Origin: Streptacidiphilus albus JL83
GTDB taxonomy: Bacteria > Actinomycetota > Actinomycetes > Streptomycetales > Streptomycetaceae
Direction: 5' to 3'
Assembly: GCF_000744705.1 (NCBI RefSeq)
Contig: NZ_JQML01000001.1
Location: 8,814,017-8,878,016, forward strand
Length of the DNA: 64,000 nucleotides
The translations under genes were made by a program, and so were the position numbers. Shown here one piece after another: positions 50,778 through 59,297 of the stretch. Every line of letters starts with the position of its first letter. Position 1 is the stretch's first letter. The notes beneath the pieces are model-generated. The model had not been told where the DNA came from, searched no databases, and saw only the letters and a program-made list of their open reading frames with translations.

Positions 50778-51139
50778 GTCCTGATGCCCAGGCCGTGGTA
50801 GACGCCGGTGTCGTCGGTGAGCAGCGGCAGCCCCTGGGGCCGGTCGACATCGGGTGAGGCGGCGTGTGCGGCATGGGCGTGGGGCCAGGGCAGGGTGGCG
50901 CGGCCGACAGCACCGGCGGCGGCCAGGTCCAGGGGCAGGAAGGTGAGCGCTTCGAGGGAGGCGAAGTAGTCGGCGGAGCCGGGGCGTTCGCGTTCGGCCT
51001 GGACCAGGCAGCTGGTGGGCACCAGGATCCGGCGCTGGGGTGACTGGTGAGTGGTGTCGTAGACGTAGGACAGGAAGCGGTTGCCGGTCGCGAGGGCGGC
51101 CAGGGCAGTGTGGTCCAGGACGACGGTGCCAGGAGTCAG
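50753..51139 (-). CDS. PIN-domain toxin (VapC-like)
   Basis: A 128-residue PIN-domain protein. The domain begins at once: TVVLDHTALAALATGNRF (first acidic residue), then CLVQAERERPG (Glu) and LLTDDTGVYHGLG (paired Asp), the usual metal-binding quartet of VapC ribonucleases. No ATG, GTG or TTG in frame lies between the antitoxin stop and the PIN domain. The best start is a CTG at 51139 overlapping the antitoxin TGA (CTGA), inferred from domain position and coupling. The toxin would cleave RNA when freed from the antitoxin. Confidence 0.75.
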   Translation of the reverse strand: MTPGTVVLDHTALAALATGNRFLSYVYDTTHQSPQRRILVPTSCLVQAERERPGSADYFASLEALTFLPLDLAAAGAVGRATLPWPHAHAAHAASPDVDRPQGLPLLTDDTGVYHGLGIRTYPLQPPA

Positions 51140-51396
51140 GACGCGTCGCCTTCGAGGGTTGCCCAGAAGGCCTCGGCGGCCCGGCGGTCGGGGTCGGCGG
51201 GGTTGTCGTCGACGGTCACGCCGGCCGCGGCCATGGCGGCGCGGCCGCGGTTCCGGCGTTCGGCGAGTTCGGCCGAGGTGAGGGTCTGGGCGGCCAGGCG
51301 GGCCACGACCTGCTTGATGGAGGTGTGGGACTCGTCCGCGATGGCCTTGAGGCGATCGCGGACCTCCACGTCGACCTGGATGGTGGTGAGGGGCAT
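51136..51396 (-). CDS. Ribbon-helix-helix antitoxin (VapB-like)
   Basis: An 86-residue protein: MPLTTIQVDVEVRDRLKAIA begins the ribbon-helix-helix fold (strand then two helices through HTSIKQVVARLAAQTL). A charged tail (RRNRGRAAMAAAG and on) would wrap the toxin. It precedes and overlaps the PIN-domain gene. A perfect palindrome lies 18 bases before its ATG, so the antitoxin probably represses its own operon. Confidence 0.85.
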   Translation of the reverse strand: MPLTTIQVDVEVRDRLKAIADESHTSIKQVVARLAAQTLTSAELAERRNRGRAAMAAAGVTVDDNPADPDRRAAEAFWATLEGDAS

Positions 51397-51414
51397 GTCC
51401 CGACCTTACGCGCA

Positions 51415-51433
51415 TCTAGAGATCATCTCTAGA
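51415..51433. promoter_or_regulatory. Perfect palindromic operator of the toxin-antitoxin pair
   Basis: TCTAGAGA (51415-51422), TCA, TCTCTAGA (51426-51433) is an exact 8-3-8 inverted repeat and AT-rich against its surroundings. It sits immediately upstream of the antitoxin gene, where ribbon-helix-helix antitoxins bind. Confidence 0.8.
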
Positions 51434-51488
51434 ATCCGCCTTCCGGGTGGTGTCCGTGATGGCTGGGCAGGCCGTGGGATCCGGGCGG

Positions 51489-51836
51489 CTAGGACGTGCG
51501 GCGGTAGTGGTCCTGGAGCTGGTGCAGGTAGGCGAGGTCGCCGGGGGTGGTGCGGGGGTCGTACGGGGGCGAGGTGCTGACGTCGTTCCTGGTCAGGTCC
51601 AGGCCGACGACGCCGGCCCGGCGGTCGACCCGGTCGACGGTGCCGGCCGGGAGCAGGAAGCTCGCTCCCAGGATCCACGGGCCGGTGTCGACCACGATGT
51701 AGGCCGCCCCGGGCTCGTACACGGCCTCGGCGACCTTGCCGATCCGGCCGTCGGAGGCCTCGACCCGGAAGCCGGTCACGCCGGCCTCCGGGCCGACGTG
51801 CAGCTCCGGTCTGAAGTCCCACACATCCGCGTCCAT
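51489..51836 (-). CDS. PRC-barrel domain protein
   Basis: A 115-residue protein with the PRC-barrel layout: GVTGFRVEASDGRIGKVAEA, then AYIVVDTGPWILGASFLLPA and GVVGLDLTRNDV. The tail (DPRTTPGDLAYLHQLQDHYR) is predicted helical. PRC-barrel proteins bind RNA or act as structural modules in photosynthesis and RNA maturation; the Streptomyces members have no known role. It stands alone between the toxin-antitoxin and ergothioneine operons. Confidence 0.8.
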   Translation of the reverse strand: MDADVWDFRPELHVGPEAGVTGFRVEASDGRIGKVAEAVYEPGAAYIVVDTGPWILGASFLLPAGTVDRVDRRAGVVGLDLTRNDVSTSPPYDPRTTPGDLAYLHQLQDHYRRTS

Positions 51837-51928
51837 GCTGCTCCTGTCTGTCGTAGGTGCCGCCGTCTCGTCCGACCGGTCCCATCCTCACCGGAAGGGC
51901 GTGGGACCGCTCGCCCACCGGCTCGCGT

Positions 51929-53824
51929 TCACCGGCTGGGGACGGCGAGCAGCAGGGCGAAGCGCCCGGCGGCGTCGGTCCACCAGTGGCGGACGGTGAA
52001 CCCGGCGGCGTCGAGTTCCGCGGTCAGGCCCTCGCGACGGAACTTGACCGAGATCTCGGTCCGGATCTCCTCGCCGGCCTCCAGATCGAGGGTCAGGTCG
52101 AGGGCCTTGACCGGGACCTGCTGCTGGGCGCGGGAGCGCAGCCGCATCTCGATCCGCTCCTCGGCGGTGTTCCAGACCGCCAGGTGGTCGAAGGCGTCCG
52201 GGTCGAAGCCGGCGTCGAGCTCCCGGTTGAGGACGTTCAACACGTTCTTGTCGAAGGCGGCGGTGACGCCCTGGCTGTCGTCGTAGGCCGCGACCAGCAC
52301 GGCCGGGTCCTTCACCAGGTCCGCGCCGAGCAGCAGGGTGTCGTCCGCGCTGAGCGTCCGGCGCAGCGCGCCGTAGAAGGCGGTGCGGCCGTCCGTGTCG
52401 AGGTTGCCCAGCGTCCCGCCGAGGAAGGCGACCAGGCGCGGGCCCGGCTCGTCGGTCAGGGCGAGGTCGTGCTCGAAGTCGGTGACGACGGCGCTGATCC
52501 GCAGCGCGGGGTAGTCGCGGCCCAGTGCCTCCCCGGCCTCGGTCAGCGCGGAGTCGCTGACGTCGAGCGGGGTGTAGCGCTGCAGCGTGCCGGCGGCGGT
52601 GAGCGCGTCCAGCAGCAGCCGGGTCTTGCGGGAGGAGCCGGAACCGAGCTCCACCAGCGACCGGGCCCGGGTCGCCCGGGCGATGTCGGGGGCGCGGCGG
52701 GTCAGGATCTCCTGCTCGGCCCGGGTCGGGTAGTACTCGGGCAGCCGGGTGATCTCCTCGAAGAGCCGGCTGCCGCGTTCGTCGTAGAACCATTTGGGCG
52801 GCAGCGTCCTCGGCGGTTCGGCCAGGCCCTGGAGCACGTCGGCGCGCAGGGTGGCGTCGAAGAAGTCCCGGGGCAGGCGGCGTTCGAGCGTGAATCGGTC
52901 GTTCATCCGGTGCGGTCCGTTCTCGTGCGGCCGGTACGGCGGGAGCGGGCGGGGACGCGGCGCGGCGGCGCGCAGCGGGACGATCCGGACCGAACCGGGG
53001 GAGGCCAGCAGCAGGCTGTGGTCGGGGACCTCGTGCCAGTCGTCGGTCAGCCCCTGGGGCAGGCCCCCGGGGGTCACGGGCCCGGCGCGGTCCGGTTCGG
53101 AGGCGACCAGGACCCGTCCCGGTGCGGCGCGGTACCAGAGGGTGTCGCCGTGGCGGATGGCGGCGACGGTGCTGCCGTCGGTCAGCAGCAGGTTCAGCCG
53201 GGCCTCCGGGCGCGCCTCGGCGACCCGGCGGACGACCCCGGCCAGCGCCAGCCCGGCGGGCTCGCCCTGCCGCAGCCGCCGGGCGACCAGCGCCCAGAGC
53301 AGCGCGGAGTCGACGTGCGCCTCCAGCCCGAGCAGGTCGGCCGGCTCCAGGCCGGTGCCGTCGAGCGGCAGCCGGGCCCAGTCGCGGACCGCGCCGTTGT
53401 GGCTGAACAGCCAGCGGCCCTCGCGGAAGGGCGCGGCGGCGGCCGCCTCCCGGCCGGTGCCGTCGGTCGCCGAGCGGACGGCGGCCAGGAAGGCGTGGCT
53501 GCGCAGGGTGCGGGCGAGGTCGGGCAGGTCGGGGTCGGCCCAGATCGGCAGCGCCCGCCGGTAGCGCGCGGGCAGCGGGACCTCGGCCTCCCCGTCCGTC
53601 CCGCGCACCTCGCCGTCCTCGGCGGAACCGTCCTCGGCGGAACCGTCCTCGGCCGCGCCGTCCCCGGCCGGCGGGTACCAGCCGAAGCCGAAGCCGTCGG
53701 CGTTGACCGTGCCGTGCCGCTGCAGCCGGGGCGCCCAGGACTGCTCGAACAGGCTGTGCTCCGGGGCCAGCAGGACCTCGCCGAGCGTGGTCGGCGGGCC
53801 CAGGTAGGCCAGATGGCGGCACAT
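51929..53824 (-). CDS. egtC/egtD: EgtC-EgtD fusion: gamma-glutamyl-hercynylcysteine sulfoxide amidase and histidine N-methyltransferase
   Basis: One uninterrupted 631-codon frame holds two ergothioneine enzymes. Residues 1 to ~290 are EgtC, a class II glutamine-amidotransferase-type hydrolase with nucleophile Cys2 (MCRHLAYLG), NADGFGFGWY and LFSHNGAVRDW. It carries an inserted acidic repeat (EDGSAEDGSAEDG). From Met307 EgtD begins (MNDRFTLERRLPRDFFDATL), with PPKWFYDERGSRLFEEITRL, LVELGSGSSRKTRLLLDAL (SAM site) and GADLVKDPAVL. There is no stop codon between them, whereas these are normally separate genes. Met307 could also serve as an internal start, giving a separate EgtD. The start overlaps the egtB stop by one base. 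Confidence 0.85.
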   Translation of the reverse strand: MCRHLAYLGPPTTLGEVLLAPEHSLFEQSWAPRLQRHGTVNADGFGFGWYPPAGDGAAEDGSAEDGSAEDGEVRGTDGEAEVPLPARYRRALPIWADPDLPDLARTLRSHAFLAAVRSATDGTGREAAAAAPFREGRWLFSHNGAVRDWARLPLDGTGLEPADLLGLEAHVDSALLWALVARRLRQGEPAGLALAGVVRRVAEARPEARLNLLLTDGSTVAAIRHGDTLWYRAAPGRVLVASEPDRAGPVTPGGLPQGLTDDWHEVPDHSLLLASPGSVRIVPLRAAAPRPRPLPPYRPHENGPHRMNDRFTLERRLPRDFFDATLRADVLQGLAEPPRTLPPKWFYDERGSRLFEEITRLPEYYPTRAEQEILTRRAPDIARATRARSLVELGSGSSRKTRLLLDALTAAGTLQRYTPLDVSDSALTEAGEALGRDYPALRISAVVTDFEHDLALTDEPGPRLVAFLGGTLGNLDTDGRTAFYGALRRTLSADDTLLLGADLVKDPAVLVAAYDDSQGVTAAFDKNVLNVLNRELDAGFDPDAFDHLAVWNTAEERIEMRLRSRAQQQVPVKALDLTLDLEAGEEIRTEISVKFRREGLTAELDAAGFTVRHWWTDAAGRFALLLAVPSR

Positions 53825-55225
53825 CAGGCGGACTCGCCGGGGTCCGCGTCGCGGGCGGTGCGGAAGCCGGCGAAGATCTGCCGCCGGATCGGGTAGTCCC
53901 AGTTGCGGAAGGTCCCCCGGCAGGCCACCGGGTCGGCGGCGAAGGAGCCGCCGCGCAGCACCTTGTACTCCGGGCCGAAGAAGACCTCCGAGTACTCCCG
54001 GTAGGGGAAGGCCGCGAACCCCGGGTAGGGGGCGAAGTCGGAGGAGGTCCACTCCCAGACGTCGCCGAGCAGCTGCCGGGCGCCGCAGGGCGCGGCCCCG
54101 GCCGGCCAGCTGCCGGCCGGGGAGGGCTGGAGGTGGTGCTGGCCGAGGTTGGCGTGGAGCGGTCCGGGGTCGTGGTCGCCCCAGGGGTGGCGCAGCGAGC
54201 GGTCGGCGGCCGGGTCGTGCCGGGCGGCCTTCTCCCACTCGGCCTCGGTGGGCAGCCGGCGTCCGGCCCAGCGGGCGTAGGCGTCGGCCTCGTACCAGCT
54301 GACGTGCACCACCGGTTCGTCGCCGGGGACCGGCTCCTCCCGGCCGAAGCGCAGCCGCAGCCAGCCCTCGCCGTCGCGCTGCCAGAACAGCGGCGCCACC
54401 AGCCCGGCCTGGCAGCGGTGCGCCCAGCCCTCCGGCGTCCACCAGCGCGGCTCGTGGTAACCGCCGTCGGCGATGAACTCCTGGTAGGCGGCGTTGGTCA
54501 CCGGTGTGGTGTCCAGCCGGAAGGCGGCCAGCCGCACCCGGTGGGCGGGCCGCTCGTTGTCCAGCGCCCACGGGTCGGTGGAGGTGCCCTGGGTGAACGG
54601 CCCGGCCGGGACCAGGACCTCGCGCGGCAGCTCGGCCGCGTCGGCGGGGCGGGCGGCGGGGCGGGGCGTCCAGCACGGCGGGGCCCCGGCGGAGCTGGTG
54701 GGTGGCGAGCATGGTCTCGTCGTGCTGCTGCTCGTGCTGGGCGATCATGCCGAAGACGAAGCCCCCGGCGAGCAGCGGACCCGCGCCGGCGTCCGTCCCG
54801 GCCCGGTCGAGGACGTCCAGGGACTGCTCGCGGACCTCGCGGAGGTACCGCCGGGCCGGGTCCGGCGGCAGCAGCGGCAGCTCGGGCCGGTCGGCCCTGG
54901 GGTGGCGGAAGGCGTCGTAGAGGTGGTCCAGGTCGGGGCGCAGGGCCGGCCGCCGGCCGGCCGTGCGCACCAGCCACAGCTCCTCCTGGTTGCCGATGTG
55001 GGCGAGGTCCCAGACCAGCGGCGACATCAGCGGCGAGTGCTGGGCCAGCAGCTCCGCGTCGTCCAGGCAGTCGGTCAGGGCCAGGGTCCGGCGGCGGGCG
55101 GTCGTCAGCGCCGCTGCCGCGCGCTCGCGGAGCGCGGTGGCGTCCTCGGCCGCCGCCGCGGCGGACCCGGCCGAGTCGGCGGACCGGGCCGGACCGGCGG
55201 AGCGGGTGCGGGTGTCGGGGTTCAT
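53824..55225 (-). pseudogene. egtB: EgtB (hercynine oxygenase) gene with a one-base frameshift
   Basis: The N-terminal DinB-like half (MNPDTRTRSAGPAR to FVFGMIAQHEQQHDETMLAT) and the C-terminal FGE-sulfatase-like half (FRLDTTPVTNAAYQEFIADG, EADAYARWAGRRLPTEAEWE, LGDVWEWTSSDFAPYPGF, LRGGSFA) are both complete but in different frames. From ATG 55225 to TGA 53824 is 1402 bases, 3n+1, so one extra base explains it. The break lies in the GC-rich run at about 54640-54690, where the frames meet between QLRRGPAV and EVLVPAGPFTQG. EgtB is the iron enzyme joining hercynine and gamma-glutamylcysteine. Either a real loss-of-function mutation or a sequence error in the repeat run is possible. Confidence 0.8.
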
Positions 55226-56472
55226 CGGTGGCGTCCCTCCAGGAGGTCGTCGGCGGGGCAGCGCCCCCGCTCGGCGTAGCGCAGGGCGAATGCGGCCACC
55301 TGCTCGCCCAGTCGGCGCAGCTCCGGGTCGGCGCCGGTGGGGGCGAGGGCGGCGAGGCCGGCCTCGAAGCAGGAGCGGACCGCCTTGCCCAGCACCGGGT
55401 CGGCCGGGCCCAGGCGGGCGGCGCGGGACCAGGCTGCTTCGGGCGGCACCACGGCGCCGTTCGGGCACAGCGGTTCGGTGGCCTCCCAGGCGGCGCGGGC
55501 CGCCGCCGGGTCGTCCAGCAGGGTGGCGGCCAGCGCCAGCGGCACGGTCCAGCCGTCGCCGCCCTGGGCGTCGATCATCCGCAGCTCCAGCCAGCCGCGC
55601 GGGCGGACCGGCGGGAACAGCGTGGTCAGGTGGTAGTCCAGGTCCGCGACCGTGGGCCGGCGCAGCCCCGGCGCCCCGCGCGACCAGGCGCGGAAGGTCA
55701 GCCCGGGCGGCGCCTCCCAGTCCAGCGGCGGATCGCGGCGCAGACAGAGCAGCGGCGCGTCCAGGGCGTAGCGGGCCCAGGCGGCACGCGGGTCGGCGTC
55801 CGGCTCCGGCGGCCGGGTGCGGCTCGGGTCCATCCGCTCCCACACCGCGCGCCGGGTGGACCGCCAGCCGGTCGGCCGCCCGCGCCACAGCGGTGAGTTG
55901 GCGAACGCGGCGACCAGCACCGGCCCCAGCCGGTGGACCAGCTGCCAGCGGAACCGGTAGCCGGTGACGCCGCTGCCGTCGTCCCCGGCGTCCAGGTTGA
56001 CCTGGACGGCGGCGGTCGCGCGCATCATCATCCGGCCCCAGGGGCCGACCCGGTCCAGGTAGGACTCCATGGCGCGGTAGCGGGGGTGCTCGCTCACCCG
56101 GGGCGGGTCGCGGTACGGCTCCAGTCCGCCGTCGGCGAGCAGCAGGCCCTCGGCGGCCAGCGCGCCGCGCGCCGCCCCGGTGTCGGCCAGGGCCGCGCGG
56201 ACGCAGTCGGCGAGCGAGTCGGCCGGCAGCGAGCTGAGCTCCACCTGGCCACCGGGCTCCCGGGTCAGCCGGGCGCCGGACGGCAGTCCGCCGGGCCGTC
56301 CCAGCGGCTCCAGCGCCCGGTCCACCCGCAGCGGGTCCACGGTACGGCGGCCGTCGGCGGCGTCCTGGACCAGCCACTCCAGCTCCACGCCGGTGCGCAG
56401 GGGCGGGCCGGTCTTGAAGCAGACCCCGTACACATGGGCCTGCGCCTCGTGCTCCGCCAAACCGGTGCCCAT
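55222..56472 (-). CDS. egtA: Glutamate-cysteine ligase EgtA
   Basis: A 416-residue ATP-dependent ligase making gamma-glutamylcysteine for ergothioneine. The opening TGVELEWLVQDAADG is the metal/glutamate site, followed by TREPGGQVELSSLP, MMMRATAAVQVNLDAG and WLELRMIDAQGGDGWTV. The ATG at 56472 has AGGAG seven bases before it. Its TGA overlaps the egtB ATG (ATGA), so the operon is translationally coupled. Divergent transcription of an exporter begins 175 bases away. Confidence 0.92.
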   Translation of the reverse strand: MGTGLAEHEAQAHVYGVCFKTGPPLRTGVELEWLVQDAADGRRTVDPLRVDRALEPLGRPGGLPSGARLTREPGGQVELSSLPADSLADCVRAALADTGAARGALAAEGLLLADGGLEPYRDPPRVSEHPRYRAMESYLDRVGPWGRMMMRATAAVQVNLDAGDDGSGVTGYRFRWQLVHRLGPVLVAAFANSPLWRGRPTGWRSTRRAVWERMDPSRTRPPEPDADPRAAWARYALDAPLLCLRRDPPLDWEAPPGLTFRAWSRGAPGLRRPTVADLDYHLTTLFPPVRPRGWLELRMIDAQGGDGWTVPLALAATLLDDPAAARAAWEATEPLCPNGAVVPPEAAWSRAARLGPADPVLGKAVRSCFEAGLAALAPTGADPELRRLGEQVAAFALRYAERGRCPADDLLEGRHR

Positions 56473-56647
56473 CGCGCTCCTCGGTCGCTCCAGTGGAATC
56501 AGTTGCTCGCATTCCGTCTGCGGTCGCAACCCGACTTGTTCCGATATGAGGGAATTTATCCGCTCGGCCGTGACTTGGCCCAAGGGAAGTCCACGAGAGG
56601 TACCGCGTCCGCATTCGCCGCCTCGTCCCCGTGGGAGGGCTGCTGCC

Positions 56648-58171
56648 GTGACTTCGTCCCGAACCGCCGTCGAGACCGCTGTCGAACCGACCCCTGATCC
56701 GCGCCGATGGCGGGCGCTGGCCGTGATCGCCGTCGCCCAGCTGATGATCGTTCTCGACATCACGGTGGTGAACATCGCGCTCCCCTCGGCCCAGAAGGAC
56801 CTCGGCATCTCGGTCGGGGACCGGCAGTGGGTGATCACCGCCTACACCCTGGCCTTCGGCGGACTGCTGCTGCTCGGCGGCCGGATCGGCGACCTGGTCG
56901 GCCGGAAGCGGATCTTCCTGATCGGACTGCTGGGCTTCGCCGGCGCCTCGGCGCTGGGCGGCTGCTCGGTCGACCCGGTGATGCTGTTCGCCGCCCGCGC
57001 GCTGCAGGGCGCCTTCGGCGCGGTGCTCGCGCCCTCGGCGCTGGGGCTGCTGTCGACCACCTTCCGGGACCCGAAGGAGCGCAGCATCGCCTTCGGGATC
57101 TTCGGCGCCATCGCCGGCGGCGGCAGTGCCGTCGGACTGATCGCCGGCGGCCTGCTGACGGAGTACCTGGACTGGCGCTGGTGCCTGTTCGTCAATGTGC
57201 CGATCGCGATCTGCGCCGCGCTCGCCGCCTTCCGGCTGATCCCGGACGACCGGATCGCCAAGGGCCGCCGGGTCGGGCTCGACCTGCCGGGCGCCTTCCT
57301 CGGCTGCGGCGGACTGCTCGCCATCGTCTACGGGACGTCCGAGGCCGAGTCGAGCGGGTGGGCCGCGCCGGAGGTGCTGGGCTGCCTGATCGGCGGGGCG
57401 CTGCTGCTGGTGGCCTTCGTGCTGGTCGAGCGGCGGACCACGCACGCGCTGCTGCCGCTGCACATCATCGGCAACCGGAACCGCGGCGGCGGTGCGCTCT
57501 CGGTCGGGCTGGCGGTGATCGGCCTGTTCGGCCTGTTCCTCTTCCTCACCTTCTACCAGCAGCAGATCAAGGGCTACTCGCCGGTGCTGACCGGCATCTC
57601 CTTCCTGCCGCTGACCGGGGCGCTGGTGCTGAGCTCCACCGGGATGGCGGCCCGGCTGATGAACCGGGTCCCGACCCGCAACCTGGTGGTGCCGGGACTG
57701 CTGCTGGCCGCCTGCGGAATGGGCTGGATGACCCGGCTGACCCCCGGCAGCGGCTACGCCACCACGGTGCTCCCGGCCGAGATCCTGCTCGGCCTGGGCA
57801 TGGGCCTGGTCTTCATGCCCTGTCTGAGCCTGGCCACCCTCGGGGTCGCCCCGCGCGAGACCGGCGCCGCCGCGGCGACCATCAACTCGGCCCAGCAGAT
57901 CGGCGGTTCCATCGGCACCGCGCTGCTGAACACCATCGCCGCCAGTGCCACCACGGCCTACCTGGTCGGCCGGAACGCGGCGAGTCCGGCGGTGGTCAAC
58001 GCCGGTGCGGTGCACGGCTACACCGTCGCGGCGGCGGTCGCGCTGGGCATCCTGCTGGCGGCGGCGGTGATCGCGTTCCTGATGATCGACCACCGGCCCG
58101 GAGTGCCCGTGGAACCGGGCGCCGGAACGGACGCCGCACCGGGCGCCGCCCGGAGCGCGCAGGGCGGCTAG
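56648..58171 (+). CDS. DHA2-family MFS drug exporter (EmrB/QacA type)
   Basis: A 507-residue transporter with 14 predicted helices. LMIVLDITVVNIALPSAQKD is the D1 motif, GRIGDLVGRKRIFLIGLLGF motif A, and RALQGAFGAVLAPSALGLLS motif B. Motif C-like glycines lie at GIFGAIAGGGSAVGLIAGGL. It would exchange a cationic or amphiphilic drug for protons. I chose the GTG at 56648, with GGGAGGG upstream. Its substrate is unknown; being divergent from egtA does not prove a link to ergothioneine. Confidence 0.9.
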   Translation: MTSSRTAVETAVEPTPDPRRWRALAVIAVAQLMIVLDITVVNIALPSAQKDLGISVGDRQWVITAYTLAFGGLLLLGGRIGDLVGRKRIFLIGLLGFAGASALGGCSVDPVMLFAARALQGAFGAVLAPSALGLLSTTFRDPKERSIAFGIFGAIAGGGSAVGLIAGGLLTEYLDWRWCLFVNVPIAICAALAAFRLIPDDRIAKGRRVGLDLPGAFLGCGGLLAIVYGTSEAESSGWAAPEVLGCLIGGALLLVAFVLVERRTTHALLPLHIIGNRNRGGGALSVGLAVIGLFGLFLFLTFYQQQIKGYSPVLTGISFLPLTGALVLSSTGMAARLMNRVPTRNLVVPGLLLAACGMGWMTRLTPGSGYATTVLPAEILLGLGMGLVFMPCLSLATLGVAPRETGAAAATINSAQQIGGSIGTALLNTIAASATTAYLVGRNAASPAVVNAGAVHGYTVAAAVALGILLAAAVIAFLMIDHRPGVPVEPGAGTDAAPGAARSAQGG

Positions 58172-58204
58172 GCTCGCTGTGCAGGCCCACTCCTGGAGGC
58201 GACC

Positions 58205-58585
58205 GTGCGGGTCATCGGTTTCGATCATGTCGTGCTGAAAGTGAGCGACGTCGAGCGGTCGCTCGACTTCTACTGCGGACCGCTCGGCCTGGAGCCGGTG
58301 CGGGTGGACGAGTGGCGCGCGGGCAAGGCGCCGTTCCCGTCCGTGCGGGTGAGCCGCACCGCCATCATCGACCTGGTCCACGGTGACCGCGACGGCTCCA
58401 ACATGGACCACTTCTGCCTGGTCGTCGCGGAACTGGACTGGCAGGCGGTGATCGACTCCGGGGTGTTCACCGTGCTGGACGGCCCCGGGACGCGCTACGG
58501 CGCCCAGGGCGAGGCCCAGTCGGTCTATGTGCTCGACCCGGACGGCAACACCGTCGAGCTGCGCTGGTACCCCCGGGCCGACTGA
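58205..58585 (+). CDS. Single-domain VOC (glyoxalase-like) protein
   Basis: A 126-residue protein: FDHVVLKVSDVERSLDFYCG at the N-terminus and VYVLDPDGNTVELRWYP at the C-terminus are the paired beta-alpha-beta motifs. His and Glu metal ligands are present (DHV, NTVEL), and NMDHFCLVVAELD supplies the second His. TGGAGG precedes the GTG. It lies 33 bases after the exporter gene and may be co-transcribed. Activity unknown. Confidence 0.85.
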   Translation: MRVIGFDHVVLKVSDVERSLDFYCGPLGLEPVRVDEWRAGKAPFPSVRVSRTAIIDLVHGDRDGSNMDHFCLVVAELDWQAVIDSGVFTVLDGPGTRYGAQGEAQSVYVLDPDGNTVELRWYPRAD

Positions 58586-58685
58586 GCCTGAGGGTGGTCC
58601 GACCGCGTCGGGGACAGGGGCTGACGCGGTGTCACGGCACCTCGGCGGGACCGGTGTCGGCGGCCCCGTGGGGACGGGTCCGGCG

Positions 58686-59297
58686 TCAGTAGCCGGCCTT
58701 GGTGTAGGCGATCGTGGTGAACGAGCCGTAACGGGCGTCGGCGTAGCGGACGCCGGCGATGATCGAGTCGACCGGGTTCAGGATGTCGGTGTGGCCGGGC
58801 AGCGCGTACTGGGCGAAGGTCGGCTTGATCGTCTGGAGCAGGCCGTAGGTGCCGCCGTACAGCGCCTGGTTGGCGTCCCAGTGGTTCTCGGCGAGCGGGT
58901 TGCCCGAGGACTCGGTCAGCGCGCGGGCCTTGATGGCGCCGGCCGACGGGACGTTGTCACCGTGCGCGGCCAGAATGGCGCGGGCCTGGGCGATCCAGCC
59001 GTCCAGGTTGTTCGGGTAGGACACGGAGGCCGTCCTGACCGGGGCCTTCTCGGCGGGCTTGGCAGCCGCCGGGGCCTTCTCGGGGGCCTTCTCGGCCGCC
59101 TTCTCCGGGGCCTTGTCCGGGCTCTTGGTCACGGTCTGCACCGGGGCGTCGGCCTTGGCGGCCGCGGGGGCGGCCTGGGTGTGGGCGACGGTGCCGTGCT
59201 TGCTGCCGACCGACGCGAACGCCGGAGTGGCGGCTGCGGCGGACGCGAGCACGAGGGCAGCGGCGATGCCTGCGGACGTGCGGGCGTTGAGGTGCAT
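58686..59297 (-). CDS. Secreted transglycosylase SLT-domain protein
   Basis: A 203-residue secreted protein with a signal peptide (AGIAAALVLASAAAATPAFA), a linker of PEKA repeats (DKAPEKAAEKAPEKAPAAAK) and a C-terminal lytic transglycosylase domain (ALTESSGNPLAENHWDANQA with the catalytic Glu, GGTYGLLQTIKPTFAQYALP, YADARYGS). Such enzymes cleave peptidoglycan during growth or spore germination. A 500-base leader without genes precedes it. Confidence 0.88.
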   Translation of the reverse strand: MHLNARTSAGIAAALVLASAAAATPAFASVGSKHGTVAHTQAAPAAAKADAPVQTVTKSPDKAPEKAAEKAPEKAPAAAKPAEKAPVRTASVSYPNNLDGWIAQARAILAAHGDNVPSAGAIKARALTESSGNPLAENHWDANQALYGGTYGLLQTIKPTFAQYALPGHTDILNPVDSIIAGVRYADARYGSFTTIAYTKAGY

